From NCBI GenBank assembly GCA_001548435.1, contig AP017308.1, positions 2,551,030 through 2,615,029 of the forward strand: a DNA stretch of 64,000 bases, in the 5' to 3' direction. The notes under the pieces are model-generated. The model was not told the DNA's origin and made no database searches. It saw only the letters and a program-made list of their open reading frames with translations. Positions 37,514-46,865 of this stretch are shown here, piece after piece. The number at the start of each line of letters is the position of its first letter. Positions within the stretch are counted from its first letter, which is position 1. The stretch is from Leptolyngbya sp. NIES-3755 (GTDB taxonomy: Bacteria; Cyanobacteriota; Cyanobacteriia; Leptolyngbyales; Leptolyngbyaceae). The position numbers and the translations under genes are program-made.

Positions 37514-38317
37514 ATGGAGTCGAGGATTGCAGAACGGATGAGTCGGATTTTGACGCTGACAGGTGCAATATCTTTGGGAGTGTTGGCGGCGGGTGTTGGT
37601 CGATCGCTCACGGCAAAATCCTTTGATTCGATGGGCGGCGGTTCGATCTCCTCGAATGTTCCTGTTTCTCAACCAAAGCAGCTTCAACAGTTCAAAACCA
37701 TTCGCTCTAATTCTGCATTTTCCCAAGCTCAGATTGATTATTTTATGGAAGTTGCAATGGGTTCGGAGTACAACCAGCAAGGTACACCCAGAATCCGTAA
37801 ATGGAGCGGAGACATTCGCGTTCAAACCTTTGGCAGACCAACCAGCGAAGACCTGAGAAGCTTACAAGCTGTTGTGAGTGAAATCAATGGATTAACTGGT
37901 GGCGCGATTCGGATGCAGTTAGTAAATAGCAATCCGAATGTCACTATTCACTTTGTTCCAGAACCACAATTTCGCACGATCGAGCCTGCTTACATTCCCG
38001 TAAATTTCGGTTTTTTCGTGACTCGTTGGAACAATCAAGGCATTATCAATCGAGCAAATGTTTTAATCACAACAACTGGAGTCACTCAGAAAGAGCGATC
38101 GCATTTAATCCGAGAAGAGCTAACTCAGGCACTGGGTTTGATGCGCGACTCTTATCGCTATGCCGATAGTATGTTCTATCAACCTTGGACAGATGTGACG
38201 CGCTTTTCTGAACTAGATAGAACCTTGATCCAAATGCTTTATCTACCACAGATTAGACCTGGAATGACTCAAGCAGAGGTTCTGAGGACACTGAATTCGA
38301 TCCGAGCAAACCGTTAA
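37514..38317 (+). CDS. DUF2927-like secreted protein
   Basis: 267 residues. A signal-like segment (ILTLTGAISLGVLAAGVG) follows a short basic start. The central part resembles DUF2927: TFGRPTSEDLRSLQAVVSEIN, NVTIHFVPE, and the SHLIREELTQALGLMRDSYRY segment, a metalloprotease-like helix without the His pair. Strong ribosome site GGAGGAGAG before the ATG. Function unknown; likely periplasmic or exported. Confidence 0.7.
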   Translation: MESRIAERMSRILTLTGAISLGVLAAGVGRSLTAKSFDSMGGGSISSNVPVSQPKQLQQFKTIRSNSAFSQAQIDYFMEVAMGSEYNQQGTPRIRKWSGDIRVQTFGRPTSEDLRSLQAVVSEINGLTGGAIRMQLVNSNPNVTIHFVPEPQFRTIEPAYIPVNFGFFVTRWNNQGIINRANVLITTTGVTQKERSHLIREELTQALGLMRDSYRYADSMFYQPWTDVTRFSELDRTLIQMLYLPQIRPGMTQAEVLRTLNSIRANR

Positions 38318-38346
38318 CATAGAAATGCACTGTTAAGCGAAATTCT

Positions 38347-38823
38347 ATGTTGGCTTCTTCGTTGGGTTCTCAGTCGATCGCTGTTCATCCGAATGATCAT
38401 TTTGTGATTACGATCGCGCCGTTGTCGATCGAGGAAGTATACAAACAAGCGGATGATGCAGCGAATGGTGCGATCGTGCTGATGAGCGGAATGGTTCGCA
38501 ACAATAGTGAAGGGTTTTCAGTGCTGCATCTGGAATATCAAGCGTATGAACCGATGGCAGTTCAAGTGTTTAGACAAATTGCTACGGAGATTCGACAAAC
38601 TTGGAGCGATGTCACTCATGTCGTCATTCACCATCGAGTGGGACGTTTAGAAATTGGTGAAATTAGTGTATTGATTGCGGTGGGCTGTCCGCATCGCAAG
38701 GAAGCATTTGAGGCGTGTCAATATGCGATCGACACTCTAAAACATCGTGCACCAATTTGGAAAAAAGAATTCTACTACGGCAAATCGGGTGAAGTGTGTT
38801 CGAGTTGGGTGAAATGTTGCTAA
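38347..38823 (+). CDS. moaE: Molybdopterin synthase catalytic subunit
   Basis: 158 residues. MoaE motifs: ANGAIVLMSGMVRNNSEG, LEYQAYEPMA, VVIHHRVGRLEIGE, VGCPHRKEAFEACQYAID and KHRAPIWKKEFY with the catalytic Lys. With MoaD it inserts sulfur into precursor Z. It starts 29 nt after the DUF2927-like gene and may be co-transcribed. moaD is not in the window. Confidence 0.95.
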   Translation: MLASSLGSQSIAVHPNDHFVITIAPLSIEEVYKQADDAANGAIVLMSGMVRNNSEGFSVLHLEYQAYEPMAVQVFRQIATEIRQTWSDVTHVVIHHRVGRLEIGEISVLIAVGCPHRKEAFEACQYAIDTLKHRAPIWKKEFYYGKSGEVCSSWVKCC

Positions 38824-38921
38824 TCACAGTTCGATCGTGACGAAGATCACCTGATTTATCAAGCTTTGACAAAGTGAAGCGGGAACTCTGGAGGCATTGT
38901 TCCTGATGAATTTGTCAAAGT

Positions 38922-40769
38922 ATGGCTTCTACTTGGAGCGCCATTGCTCAACCAACGGATTTAATTGCCTCCAATTTCGCCACAGGTGAAACGAATTGGT
39001 TCGCGATCGCAGAAAATCGCATTGTCAATCGCGCTTCCCTTCCCATTTCTGATCCGAATCTTCAAGTCGTTGATATTTACGATTACGATCGTGATGGTCG
39101 ATCTGATCTACTTTGGAACGATCGACGCGATAATTCTCTGTATTTTTCAACAAATGGACAGCGTATTCATCTCCATACTTTGAATGATTTGAACTGGCAA
39201 ATTCAGAGGATTGGCGATTTCGATCGAGACCACGATCGAGATATTCTTTGGCGCAATCAAAGCACCGGACAGATTGCACTCTGGCAATTAAACGGGATGC
39301 AAACAGAAAGCGGGCAAATTCTCGCAACAGTCGATCGGGGCTGGAAAATTGCTGATGTGCAGGACTATGACAATGATGGCGATTTAGATTTATTGTGGCG
39401 ACACGATCGCTCTGGTGAAAACGTGTTTTGGCAGATGAATGGAGCGATGATCGAGCGTGGATTTGCGATCGCGTCTGTGCCCGATCCAACTTGGAAAATG
39501 ATTGGGAGTGGCGACTTTAACGGCGATCAAAAGTTCGATCTGTTCTGGCGACATGAACGATCTGGACAGATTGTCATTTGGCAAATGAATGGAATGAGCA
39601 TCGAGCAAGGAACTTCTTTGTCGATCGCAGTGGATTCAAGCTGGCAAGTCAAAGGTATTCATGATTACAACCAAGATGGAACCGATGATATTCTCTGGCA
39701 GCACGTTCAATCTGGAATGATTCAATATTGGGAAATGGAGCGATCGCAACCTCAACGATCGACATTTCCAACAACCTTCAACAATTGGCAAATTCAATCA
39801 TTCAAACAATCAGAATTCACAGCAAAGATACCAACGTATAATCCAAATTCTGGCTATGGAATTGTGAATGCTGGAATTGCAGTTGCGGCAGCGATCGGAC
39901 AAGCTCCATTTGCTCAAGTTCAAAATACTTCTTGGGCAGTGGATATGATGAATGTTCCAGAAGTTTGGGCGCGTGGATATACAGGTCAAGGAATTACGAT
40001 CGCGGTGATCGATTCTGGAATTGATCTAACACATTCGGATCTTCGATCGAATCTTTGGACGAATTCGCGAGAAATTGCTGGAAATGGAATAGACGACGAT
40101 CGAAATGGTTTTGTCGATGATATTCACGGCTGGAATTTCAGCTTAAATAATAACGATGTTTCTCCTTCTAGCGCACATGGAACCGCAGTCAGTGGGATCA
40201 TCACAGCCGCCCGAAACAATTTTGGAATCACAGGAGTCGCCTACAATTCCAATCTGATGCCAATCCGTGTGACGAACGCCCAAGATAACTGGAACGGTAA
40301 TTTAGCCAATGCAATTCGATACGCTGTCGATAACGGTGCGAAAGTGATTAATTTATCACTCTGGTGGGCAGATTCACCACAACTAAGAGATGCACTTGCG
40401 TATGCTGCCAGTCGAAATGTAATCACGGTAACAGCAGCATTGAATGAAGGATCATCACAGCCGAGTTATCCTGCTCGATATGCGACTCAGTTTGGAATTG
40501 TTGTAGGAGCCGTGGATCGCGATCGACGTTTTAGTCCTTTTTCCAATCGATCGGGTGCTGATCCTCAAATGCGCTATGTTCTTGCTCCCGGTCGTGACAT
40601 TGAAACCACGATTCCAGGCAACACATATCAATCCGGTTGGTGGGGCACATCAATGGCGACCCCTTACATTTCTGGAGTAGTTGCATTAATGCTCAGTGCC
40701 AATCCGAATCTCACGCATGATCAGGTGCGGCAGATTTTGATCGAATCGACAACGGATGCGATCGTGTAA
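38922..40769 (+). CDS. Subtilisin-like S8 protease with N-terminal FG-GAP/VCBS-like repeats
   Basis: 615 residues. Residues about 40-300 hold five to six FG-GAP-like units (YDYDRDGRSDLLWNDRR, GDFDRDHDRDILWRN, GDFNGDQKFDLFWRH), Ca-binding beta-propeller blades. From about residue 345 comes a complete S8 catalytic domain: ITIAVIDSGIDLTHSDL (Asp), SSAHGTAVSGII (His) and WWGTSMATPYISGVVALM (Ser). The propeller stands before the protease. No classical signal peptide is visible, so export would need another route. A calcium-dependent extracellular protease is the best guess. Confidence 0.88.
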   Translation: MASTWSAIAQPTDLIASNFATGETNWFAIAENRIVNRASLPISDPNLQVVDIYDYDRDGRSDLLWNDRRDNSLYFSTNGQRIHLHTLNDLNWQIQRIGDFDRDHDRDILWRNQSTGQIALWQLNGMQTESGQILATVDRGWKIADVQDYDNDGDLDLLWRHDRSGENVFWQMNGAMIERGFAIASVPDPTWKMIGSGDFNGDQKFDLFWRHERSGQIVIWQMNGMSIEQGTSLSIAVDSSWQVKGIHDYNQDGTDDILWQHVQSGMIQYWEMERSQPQRSTFPTTFNNWQIQSFKQSEFTAKIPTYNPNSGYGIVNAGIAVAAAIGQAPFAQVQNTSWAVDMMNVPEVWARGYTGQGITIAVIDSGIDLTHSDLRSNLWTNSREIAGNGIDDDRNGFVDDIHGWNFSLNNNDVSPSSAHGTAVSGIITAARNNFGITGVAYNSNLMPIRVTNAQDNWNGNLANAIRYAVDNGAKVINLSLWWADSPQLRDALAYAASRNVITVTAALNEGSSQPSYPARYATQFGIVVGAVDRDRRFSPFSNRSGADPQMRYVLAPGRDIETTIPGNTYQSGWWGTSMATPYISGVVALMLSANPNLTHDQVRQILIESTTDAIV

Positions 40770-40839
40770 CATTCCTTAGACTTTCTAATTCGTGCCCGCG
40801 ATCTAGAATAAAAACAGTCGCGTTAGGCAAAGTCTAGTT

Positions 40840-42525
40840 ATCGAAACCGTCTACGGAAACCTCAACGGCTTAAAAGCAAGCCAAATCAAACAGCTACAGC
40901 GGTTGTATCACCAACGCTTACCGGGCGATCGTATTACGACTGCCGAGTTCGCCCAACGGATTGCCGCAATTAGCTCAGAGATCAGTCAGCCCGTCTGCAC
41001 CTATGTGAATCGTCGCGGTCAAGTGATTCGCGTCGGAGTCGGAACCCTCAGACAGACTCAGATTCCGATGCTAGAGCTTCCACGCTACGGGGCAGAACGA
41101 CTCTGCGGGATTCGCTGTATTGCCACCCAACTGAAGCAAGACCCGCCCGGTGAATCGATGTTGACGGTGATGGCACTTCAGCGATTAGATGCGTATGTGG
41201 CATTAACGTTAACTGGAGGCGGTTTTGAGCGTCGAGGGGGTGGAGCAACTGGATACGTTAGAAGTGCCTATTTATCCCACTTAGTGCCGCATCCAGAAGC
41301 AAACTGGACAATTTCACCTCCGTTAAGTTTGGACATTATTTCTGAGCAGGATTTTCTGGCACTCGTTGAAGGGCTTGAAGAAGAATTTCGCCGAGAATAT
41401 GTCGCGCAACAAGTCGATCGAGATCATGATCAAGTTCTCATCGTCGGACTACATACAGATAATGAATCGCCACAAGTCTTCAAAACAGGATTGCAAGAAC
41501 TCGCACGATTGGTCGAAACCGCTGGCGGTGAAGTTTTGCAAACGATGACTCAAAAGCGTCCCCGTCCACATCCTCAAACCGTTGTAGGAGAAGGGAAAGT
41601 TCAAGAAATTACCTTGGCGGCTCAAACCGTTGGGGCAAATTTGATTGTGTTCGATCGAGATCTTTCCCCCGCTCAAATCCGTAATTTGGAAATGCAAATC
41701 GGCATTCGGATTGTCGATCGTACTGAGGTAATTCTCGATATTTTTGCCCAACGTGCTCAGTCCGGAGCCGGAAAACTCCAAGTCGAACTCGCACAACTCG
41801 AATACATGCTGCCAAGACTGACGGGACGCGGGCAAGCCATGTCTCGACTCGGTGGCGGGATTGGAACACGAGGACCTGGAGAAACGAAATTAGAAACCGA
41901 ACGTCGATCAATTCAGCGTCGAATTACTCGACTTCAACAAGAGGTGAATCAATTACAAGCACATCGCGCCCGATTGCGACAGCGCAGACAGCATGAGGAA
42001 GTTCCCTCGATCGCAGTTGTCGGTTATACCAACGCTGGAAAATCCACGTTATTGAATGCGCTCACAAATGCGGAAGTTTACACAGCGGACCAATTATTCG
42101 CAACGCTTGATCCAACAACTCGTAGATTGAATGTAGCCGATTCAGAAACGCAAAAAACAACGCAATTACTTTTAACCGATACCGTTGGATTTATACACGA
42201 GTTACCACCCTCGCTAATGGATGCGTTCCGAGCAACCCTCGAAGAAGTGACCGAAGCGGATGCCCTCTTGCATGTGGTGGATTTATCGCATCCTGCTTGG
42301 CAAAGTCAAATTCGAGCCGTCATGCAAATTCTATCTGAAATGCCAATTACTCCAGGTCCTGCACTTCTGGCATTTAACAAGATTGATCAAGTCGATGCAG
42401 AACAGTTGGCGATCGCACGTGAAGAATTTCCACAAGCGGCATTCATTTCAGCCTACGAATGTCTAGGACTAGAAACCCTCAGACAACGATTATGTCACCT
42501 AGTCCGGTATGCGATGTCAAATTGA
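40840..42525 (+). CDS. hflX: HflX-family ribosome-associated GTPase
   Basis: About 561 residues. GTP-binding motifs: VVGYTNAGKSTLLNAL (P-loop), LFATLDPTTR (switch I), LLTDTVGFI (G3) and LAFNKIDQVD (G4). The N-domain glycine-rich loop GRGQAMSRLGGGIGTRGPGETKLE is diagnostic. HflX binds and splits ribosomes after stress. The family N-terminus ETVYGNLNGLKASQIKQLQRLYHQRLPGD is in frame from 40843, but no ATG, GTG or TTG precedes it back to the stop at 40804. I start at the ATC (40840); the first ordinary start is a TTG at 40903, with no ribosome site, which would cut off 21 conserved residues. Confidence 0.93.
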   Translation: METVYGNLNGLKASQIKQLQRLYHQRLPGDRITTAEFAQRIAAISSEISQPVCTYVNRRGQVIRVGVGTLRQTQIPMLELPRYGAERLCGIRCIATQLKQDPPGESMLTVMALQRLDAYVALTLTGGGFERRGGGATGYVRSAYLSHLVPHPEANWTISPPLSLDIISEQDFLALVEGLEEEFRREYVAQQVDRDHDQVLIVGLHTDNESPQVFKTGLQELARLVETAGGEVLQTMTQKRPRPHPQTVVGEGKVQEITLAAQTVGANLIVFDRDLSPAQIRNLEMQIGIRIVDRTEVILDIFAQRAQSGAGKLQVELAQLEYMLPRLTGRGQAMSRLGGGIGTRGPGETKLETERRSIQRRITRLQQEVNQLQAHRARLRQRRQHEEVPSIAVVGYTNAGKSTLLNALTNAEVYTADQLFATLDPTTRRLNVADSETQKTTQLLLTDTVGFIHELPPSLMDAFRATLEEVTEADALLHVVDLSHPAWQSQIRAVMQILSEMPITPGPALLAFNKIDQVDAEQLAIAREEFPQAAFISAYECLGLETLRQRLCHLVRYAMSN

Positions 42526-42571
42526 GATCAGGTTCAGTGCCCAATGGCAGACAATCCAGGGCACAGCTTGA

Positions 42572-43360
42572 TTATCTTAAACCAGCATTGGATAGCTCTG
42601 CGCTAAGGACATGACTCGCAGCAGGCGCGTACTTCACCAGCGTTCCGATCTCTGTTTGGATCGGCAACACGCTTAACGAATCCAAGGTTGAACAGTACTT
42701 CAAATCTTCCAAACAGTTCAACCGCAACAAGCGCTTTCCGTGGCTTGCGTGACACAGCAAACTCAAAAGATTATCCTGCCACTGTTGATACAGCGCCACT
42801 GCACCAACCATCTCATCATTCTCGACCAATTCATCGAGCGGCACACCCAACCGATCTGCCACACTTTGGACGATCGCACCCGCACAAACGGTATCTTCCA
42901 GGGCAAATGACCCTTCCCAACCTGCTCCCACAATCCAAACCGTTTCCGGTTGATGCTCGACCAAGTAATCTACAACGGTGTGACGATTGATCAGAGCAGC
43001 CGCTAACACGGTTGGAGAAGCTTGGATCTTTTGCAGAGCACGAGTTCCATTCGTCGTACTGATAAACAAGCGTTTGCCGCCCATCAGTTCTGGAGTGCAA
43101 TCAAGCGGAGAATTCCCTAGCTCGCAGCCTGCCACCTTACTGCCGCCTCGTTCTCCGGCTCGTAAGCGCTTTTCAGGAGGAAGCAGTTCGCTTTCATGAA
43201 TCAGCTTATCCATATCGCTGAAAACCTGGACAGCCTCCGCTCCTGAATGTAAAGCAGTCGCGATCGTGCTGGTTGCCCGAAGCACATCAATCGCGATCGC
43301 ACAATCAGCAGAGTTCTGTACGGGCGTGAGTTCGGGCGTGTGGAAAACAGAAAATTTCAT
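42572..43360 (-). CDS. comB: 2-phosphosulfolactate phosphatase-like protein (ComB)
   Basis: 262 residues from ATG 43360 ([10 protein letters not shown]). Motifs: [52 protein letters not shown] and [19 protein letters not shown], all of the ComB family. The enzyme dephosphorylates 2-phosphosulfolactate in coenzyme M synthesis in archaea; in cyanobacteria its role is unclear. It converges on hflX with a 46-nt gap. Confidence 0.92.
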   Translation of the reverse strand: MKFSVFHTPELTPVQNSADCAIAIDVLRATSTIATALHSGAEAVQVFSDMDKLIHESELLPPEKRLRAGERGGSKVAGCELGNSPLDCTPELMGGKRLFISTTNGTRALQKIQASPTVLAAALINRHTVVDYLVEHQPETVWIVGAGWEGSFALEDTVCAGAIVQSVADRLGVPLDELVENDEMVGAVALYQQWQDNLLSLLCHASHGKRLLRLNCLEDLKYCSTLDSLSVLPIQTEIGTLVKYAPAASHVLSAELSNAGLR

Positions 43361-43630
43361 AATGGGTAGTGTAGAGAGACTGCGGAAATCCAAACAAAGT
43401 TGAAGGGGGGTCGCAGCCTTCAGAATACTAAATGCAGCCCCAAACTGCGAAATATATCTTAACGGCTAACCATAGATTTAAGTCGATGATAGACCAAACT
43501 GGCTATTGGGTATATGGTATGAGCAGTTTTTGATTCGAGAAAAGAAACATTGTAATGATTCTTGAACAAAACCAACTCAATAGACCGCTTAGGATAGTTT
43601 CTATCGTTAAAGTCTCTTAGGAATCTGATC

Positions 43631-44563
43631 ATGTCACAGCGCCCGATCATTCTTGGCATCGTTGGAGATAGCGCGGCGGGAAAGACAACCCTGACACGCG
43701 GAATTGCTCAAGTTCTGGGCGAAGAGAATGTGACAATCATTTGCACCGACGATTATCACAAATACGATCGTAGCGATCGCGCTCAAATTGGGATTACTGC
43801 GCTTCATCCTGACTGTAATCATTTAGACATCATGCAGCAGCATTTATCCCTGTTGCGATCGGGTCAACCGATTTTGAAACCAAACTATAGTCACAAGACC
43901 GGAACTTTTGAAGCGCCGACTTACATTAAACCGAATCGCTTTGTCATTATCGAAGGCTTGCTGGGTTACTCGACTCGACTTGCACGAGACTGTTATGACG
44001 TGAAAGTGTATCTTGCGCCACCCGAAGATGTCCGCGCTCAGTGGAAGGTTAAGCGCGACACTCAGAAGCGTGGATACACTGAGGAGCAAGTTTTAGAAGA
44101 GTTACGCAAACGAGAACCGGATTCATCCGAATTCATCCGTCCGCAACGGGCTTGGGCAGATATGATTGTGAGTTTTTGCCCGCCCACTTCTACACCGAGT
44201 CCGAACGGTCATTTAGATGTGAAATTGGTGTTGCGCCCAACGATTCCACATCCAGATTTAACTCAAGTGGTGGGCGATGATGCACCGACGCGATCGGCAA
44301 TTCGATTAGGACTCGATCGAGATATGGGCAAGCCTGTCGATGTGCTGGAAATTGACGGACATGCGACAAAAGAGCAGGTTGTCCACCTAGAGCGGTTTAT
44401 CTGCGATGAACTTCCCGCCTTATCTAATGTCTGCAATCCGACAGGCGATACCGAACTGGGCAAAGTCTCAGGAACGACTGGGGAAATGATTCAAAGTTAT
44501 CCGCTGGCAATGACACAGTTAATGATCGTGTATCACATGATCAAGGCAACGAAAGCGCTTTAG
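43631..44563 (+). CDS. Phosphoribulokinase/uridine kinase-family protein (non-canonical)
   Basis: 310 residues. P-loop: IVGDSAAGKTTLTR. ICTDDYHKYDRSDRAQIGI, HPDCNHLDIM and FVIIEGLLGY match PRK family motifs. The Calvin-cycle PRK has a P-loop Cys in GDSGCGKST that pairs with a second Cys for redox control; here the first Cys is Ala while the second (ICTDDYH) remains, so that regulatory disulfide cannot form. The sequence looks like a second, divergent cyanobacterial PRK-type protein. Substrate not known. Confidence 0.8.
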   Translation: MSQRPIILGIVGDSAAGKTTLTRGIAQVLGEENVTIICTDDYHKYDRSDRAQIGITALHPDCNHLDIMQQHLSLLRSGQPILKPNYSHKTGTFEAPTYIKPNRFVIIEGLLGYSTRLARDCYDVKVYLAPPEDVRAQWKVKRDTQKRGYTEEQVLEELRKREPDSSEFIRPQRAWADMIVSFCPPTSTPSPNGHLDVKLVLRPTIPHPDLTQVVGDDAPTRSAIRLGLDRDMGKPVDVLEIDGHATKEQVVHLERFICDELPALSNVCNPTGDTELGKVSGTTGEMIQSYPLAMTQLMIVYHMIKATKAL

Positions 44564-44592
44564 ACTTCATCAATGACGAATAAATGCCGTGG

Positions 44593-44701
44593 CGAATAGA
44601 ATTCGCGGCTATACAAACGAAGTCCGTCTACACGGACTAAGAAAACACGGCTGTTAGTGTGCGAAGGCACACTTTGTTTGTGTAGCCCCGAATTCCATTC
44701 G
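44593..44701. repeat. Cloverleaf-like palindromic intergenic element, MITE-like
   Basis: The outer arms (GCGGCTATACAAAC on the left, GTTTGTGTAGCC on the right, with EcoRI-like GAATTC on both sides) can pair. Two perfect 7-bp hairpins lie inside: AGTCCGT/ACGGACT at 44621-44638 and AGTGTGC/GCACACT at 44656-44673. The whole could fold as a three-way junction. Closely similar sequences are familiar from many cyanobacterial intergenic regions, so it is probably a dispersed, non-coding repeat. Confidence 0.75.
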
Positions 44702-44759
44702 GTCGGTATCCTCAATCATCCACAGAATTCAATTCGGTCAGTATTTTCGATCATTCACA
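44690..44759. repeat. Two tandem 35-bp direct repeats
   Basis: 44690-44724 and 44725-44759 are direct repeats, 29 of 35 positions identical, starting at GAATTC and ending CACA. They begin at the right arm of the palindromic element, as if that arm had been duplicated and then diverged. The second copy reaches into the last codons of the deacetylase gene. Confidence 0.75.
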
Positions 44760-45618
44760 CCGCTGGACGATCGGGACTTTGCTGAAATTTCCACAAGGTT
44801 TGATCGATCAGCCGCCAGTGATCGAGTCCGCCTCCGACTAAAAGTCGAAACATCCACAATCCTTCACCTCCCTCCACTTTAATGCGGGGCAGATAGAACC
44901 GATTCAAGGGCGACTCCCGCTCTGAAATCGAACCATGCTGAGACGTAAACGCATACTGATAGTGACTATTCTGCAAAACAGTTGCAGTGGTCGCATTAAA
45001 ATCAGCCAGCGTTCCAAATGGATAGGCAAACGCGGTGACTGGATTGCCTAATTTTTGCTCCAGCATTTTTCGCGATCGCAGAACTTCGACTTGCATTTCC
45101 TCAAAGCTAATCTTGCCCAGCGATCGATGCGTCCATCCGTGCGATGCCACTGTGATATGAGATGCCAACTCTCGAACTTGATTCCAAGTTAAGTGCGGCT
45201 CTGCATCTTCGTGGTGATCGATCGCGCTCACCGTCACAAATACAACAGCGGGAATATTGTACTTTTTCAGAATCGGCAGCGCGAAATCATAAACGCTTTG
45301 ATAACCATCATCGATCGTCACCAGCACTGATCCGTTAGGAAGATCAATTTCGCCCCTCAAAAATCGCTCGATCTGCTCCAAGGAAACCGCCCGTTTATGA
45401 CGAGCAAGCCAAGCCATCTGAGTTTCAAAATCCTTGGGCGTGACACAAAACGGATCACGGGGCTGATACCCAAAACGGTGATAGGTCAAAACTCGAATTT
45501 GCGATCGTCGATCGTGACCAAACTGGAATCCTCTCAAGACCAGACTAGAGAGAATCATCAGCCGACGTGCCAATTTTTTCAGATGCCAGCGAAGGGGGCT
45601 AATTGAGGTTGAGTTCAT
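44755..45618 (-). CDS. Polysaccharide deacetylase (carbohydrate esterase 4)
   Basis: 287 residues. The NodB domain shows VLVTIDDGYQS (motif 1, TxDDG), SHGWTHRSL (motif 2, HxxxH) and FAYPFGTL (motif 3). An N-terminal hydrophobic stretch (RLMILSSLVLRGF) may anchor it. It deacetylates N-acetylated polysaccharide, probably an exopolysaccharide or peptidoglycan. Start overlaps the upstream glycosyltransferase stop by 4 nt (ATGA), indicating an operon. Confidence 0.9.
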   Translation of the reverse strand: MNSTSISPLRWHLKKLARRLMILSSLVLRGFQFGHDRRSQIRVLTYHRFGYQPRDPFCVTPKDFETQMAWLARHKRAVSLEQIERFLRGEIDLPNGSVLVTIDDGYQSVYDFALPILKKYNIPAVVFVTVSAIDHHEDAEPHLTWNQVRELASHITVASHGWTHRSLGKISFEEMQVEVLRSRKMLEQKLGNPVTAFAYPFGTLADFNATTATVLQNSHYQYAFTSQHGSISERESPLNRFYLPRIKVEGGEGLWMFRLLVGGGLDHWRLIDQTLWKFQQSPDRPAV

Positions 45619-46436
45619 CGCATTCTTTTACGGTTGAATTTAGCGGCTAAATCGAGATCGGGTCTCCAATACAGAACGGCATTCAGCAGAAAAGTAAAGT
45701 TACCGACGAGATAACGCTGCCATTTTTTGGGCTGTTGAATCAAGAGTTGGAGCCATTCAAACCCGAAATATCGCACCCAGCGAGGCGCACGTTTCAGATT
45801 TCCGCCCCAATGATCGAACAGTCCACCGACTCCGATCGCGAGTGGAACTTGATCGGGTTGATAGCGATCGATCCAAGTTTCTTGAATCGGATTGCCCATT
45901 CCGACCAGCAACACATGAGGTTGAGCGGCTTTAATTTGTTCGATCGCTTTCTCTCTAGTTTCGGGATTGGTCAGATATCCGTGGTGATATCCCACTAATT
46001 CCCAGCCTGGAAAGCGTTTTTTAGCATATCGAGCCGCACGTTCGATCGTGTCTGGATCTGCACCCAGTAGAAAGTAACGGTAGCCTCGATTTGCGGTGGC
46101 GTGGAAAAAGTCTGGAACGAGATCAGTTCCGACCAGATTCGCCTTCATTTTGACTCCTCGCATCCGAGCAGCAATCCGAATTCCAGCCCCGTCCCCAAAT
46201 CGGTAAGTGGCACGATTGAGAACAGCGTGATAGTTCGGATCAGACATCGCTAAATTTAGCGTGTGAGCATTCGGAAGAAAGATTTGGGAAGGAGTCGATC
46301 GTTGAATCAGTTCCTCCATGATGTTGATCGCTTCTGACCGGGTAGCATTGGCGATCGGGATACCGAAAACTGAAACAGGTGAAATTGAGCGCCCAGAGGT
46401 GCGCGAGAGCGTCAGAGTGAATGGTTGCGGAATCAT
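45615..46436 (-). CDS. WecG/TagA/CpsF-family glycosyltransferase
   Basis: 273 residues. Family motifs: FLPNAHTLNLAMSDPNYHAVL, RFGDGAGIRIAARM, NLVGTDLVP, YFLLGADPDTIERAA and VLLVGMGNPIQETWI, with VGGLFDHWGGNLKRAPRW. Family members transfer ManNAc or a related sugar onto lipid-linked intermediates in surface-polymer synthesis. First gene of the two-gene operon with the deacetylase. Confidence 0.92.
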   Translation of the reverse strand: MIPQPFTLTLSRTSGRSISPVSVFGIPIANATRSEAINIMEELIQRSTPSQIFLPNAHTLNLAMSDPNYHAVLNRATYRFGDGAGIRIAARMRGVKMKANLVGTDLVPDFFHATANRGYRYFLLGADPDTIERAARYAKKRFPGWELVGYHHGYLTNPETREKAIEQIKAAQPHVLLVGMGNPIQETWIDRYQPDQVPLAIGVGGLFDHWGGNLKRAPRWVRYFGFEWLQLLIQQPKKWQRYLVGNFTFLLNAVLYWRPDLDLAAKFNRKRMR

Positions 46437-46865
46437 CTAAAATAGGATATGGAAGCTCAGTTTTTTCGTTACCTAGTAGAAACCGAGAAAACCGACATGT
46501 TTTCCCAAGATGAGCACCCGCGTAACAAGAGTCCTACTCAGTGTAAAAATACACAGATGTAAATTGAAATTTGTTTCCGCATTTTCACCGTGGGATTACA
46601 TTCATACCTGTGAATATAAAGCGTTTATAAATTAGCAAGCACCAGAACGTTGCGTTAAGCCACTTAGAAGAAGTGGTAACTTTATGTATCTAGGACGATC
46701 AAATCTGCATATTTACAGGTTTCAGTTCAGTAATTTCATCCGACACGCGAAATCTTGTAGAGCAAAATCGCGCCTCTACCATTGATGGGTAAATGCAAAC
46801 TTTGTCACACTAATTTTGTCGATCGAATCTGATCGACATCCGTATCGTCTGGAAAACTCAGCAAT
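46437..46865. other. Intergenic region without a gene
   Basis: 429 bp, AT-richer than its neighbours. No coding frame of interest and no tRNA. At 46654-46680 a 10-bp imperfect stem with a two-base bulge is seen (GTTA..CCACTT / AAGTGGTAAC). The upstream part is presumably the promoter of the exopolysaccharide pair on the minus strand. Confidence 0.5.

Noticed and set aside
38874-38884. CTTTGACAAAG palindrome before the subtilase
   Set aside because: Short and AT-rich; no further support for an operator.
46654-46680. Stem GTTA..CCACTT/AAGTGGTAAC as a small RNA
   Set aside because: Single weak stem with a bulge in a long intergenic region; no promoter or terminator pair to support an RNA gene.
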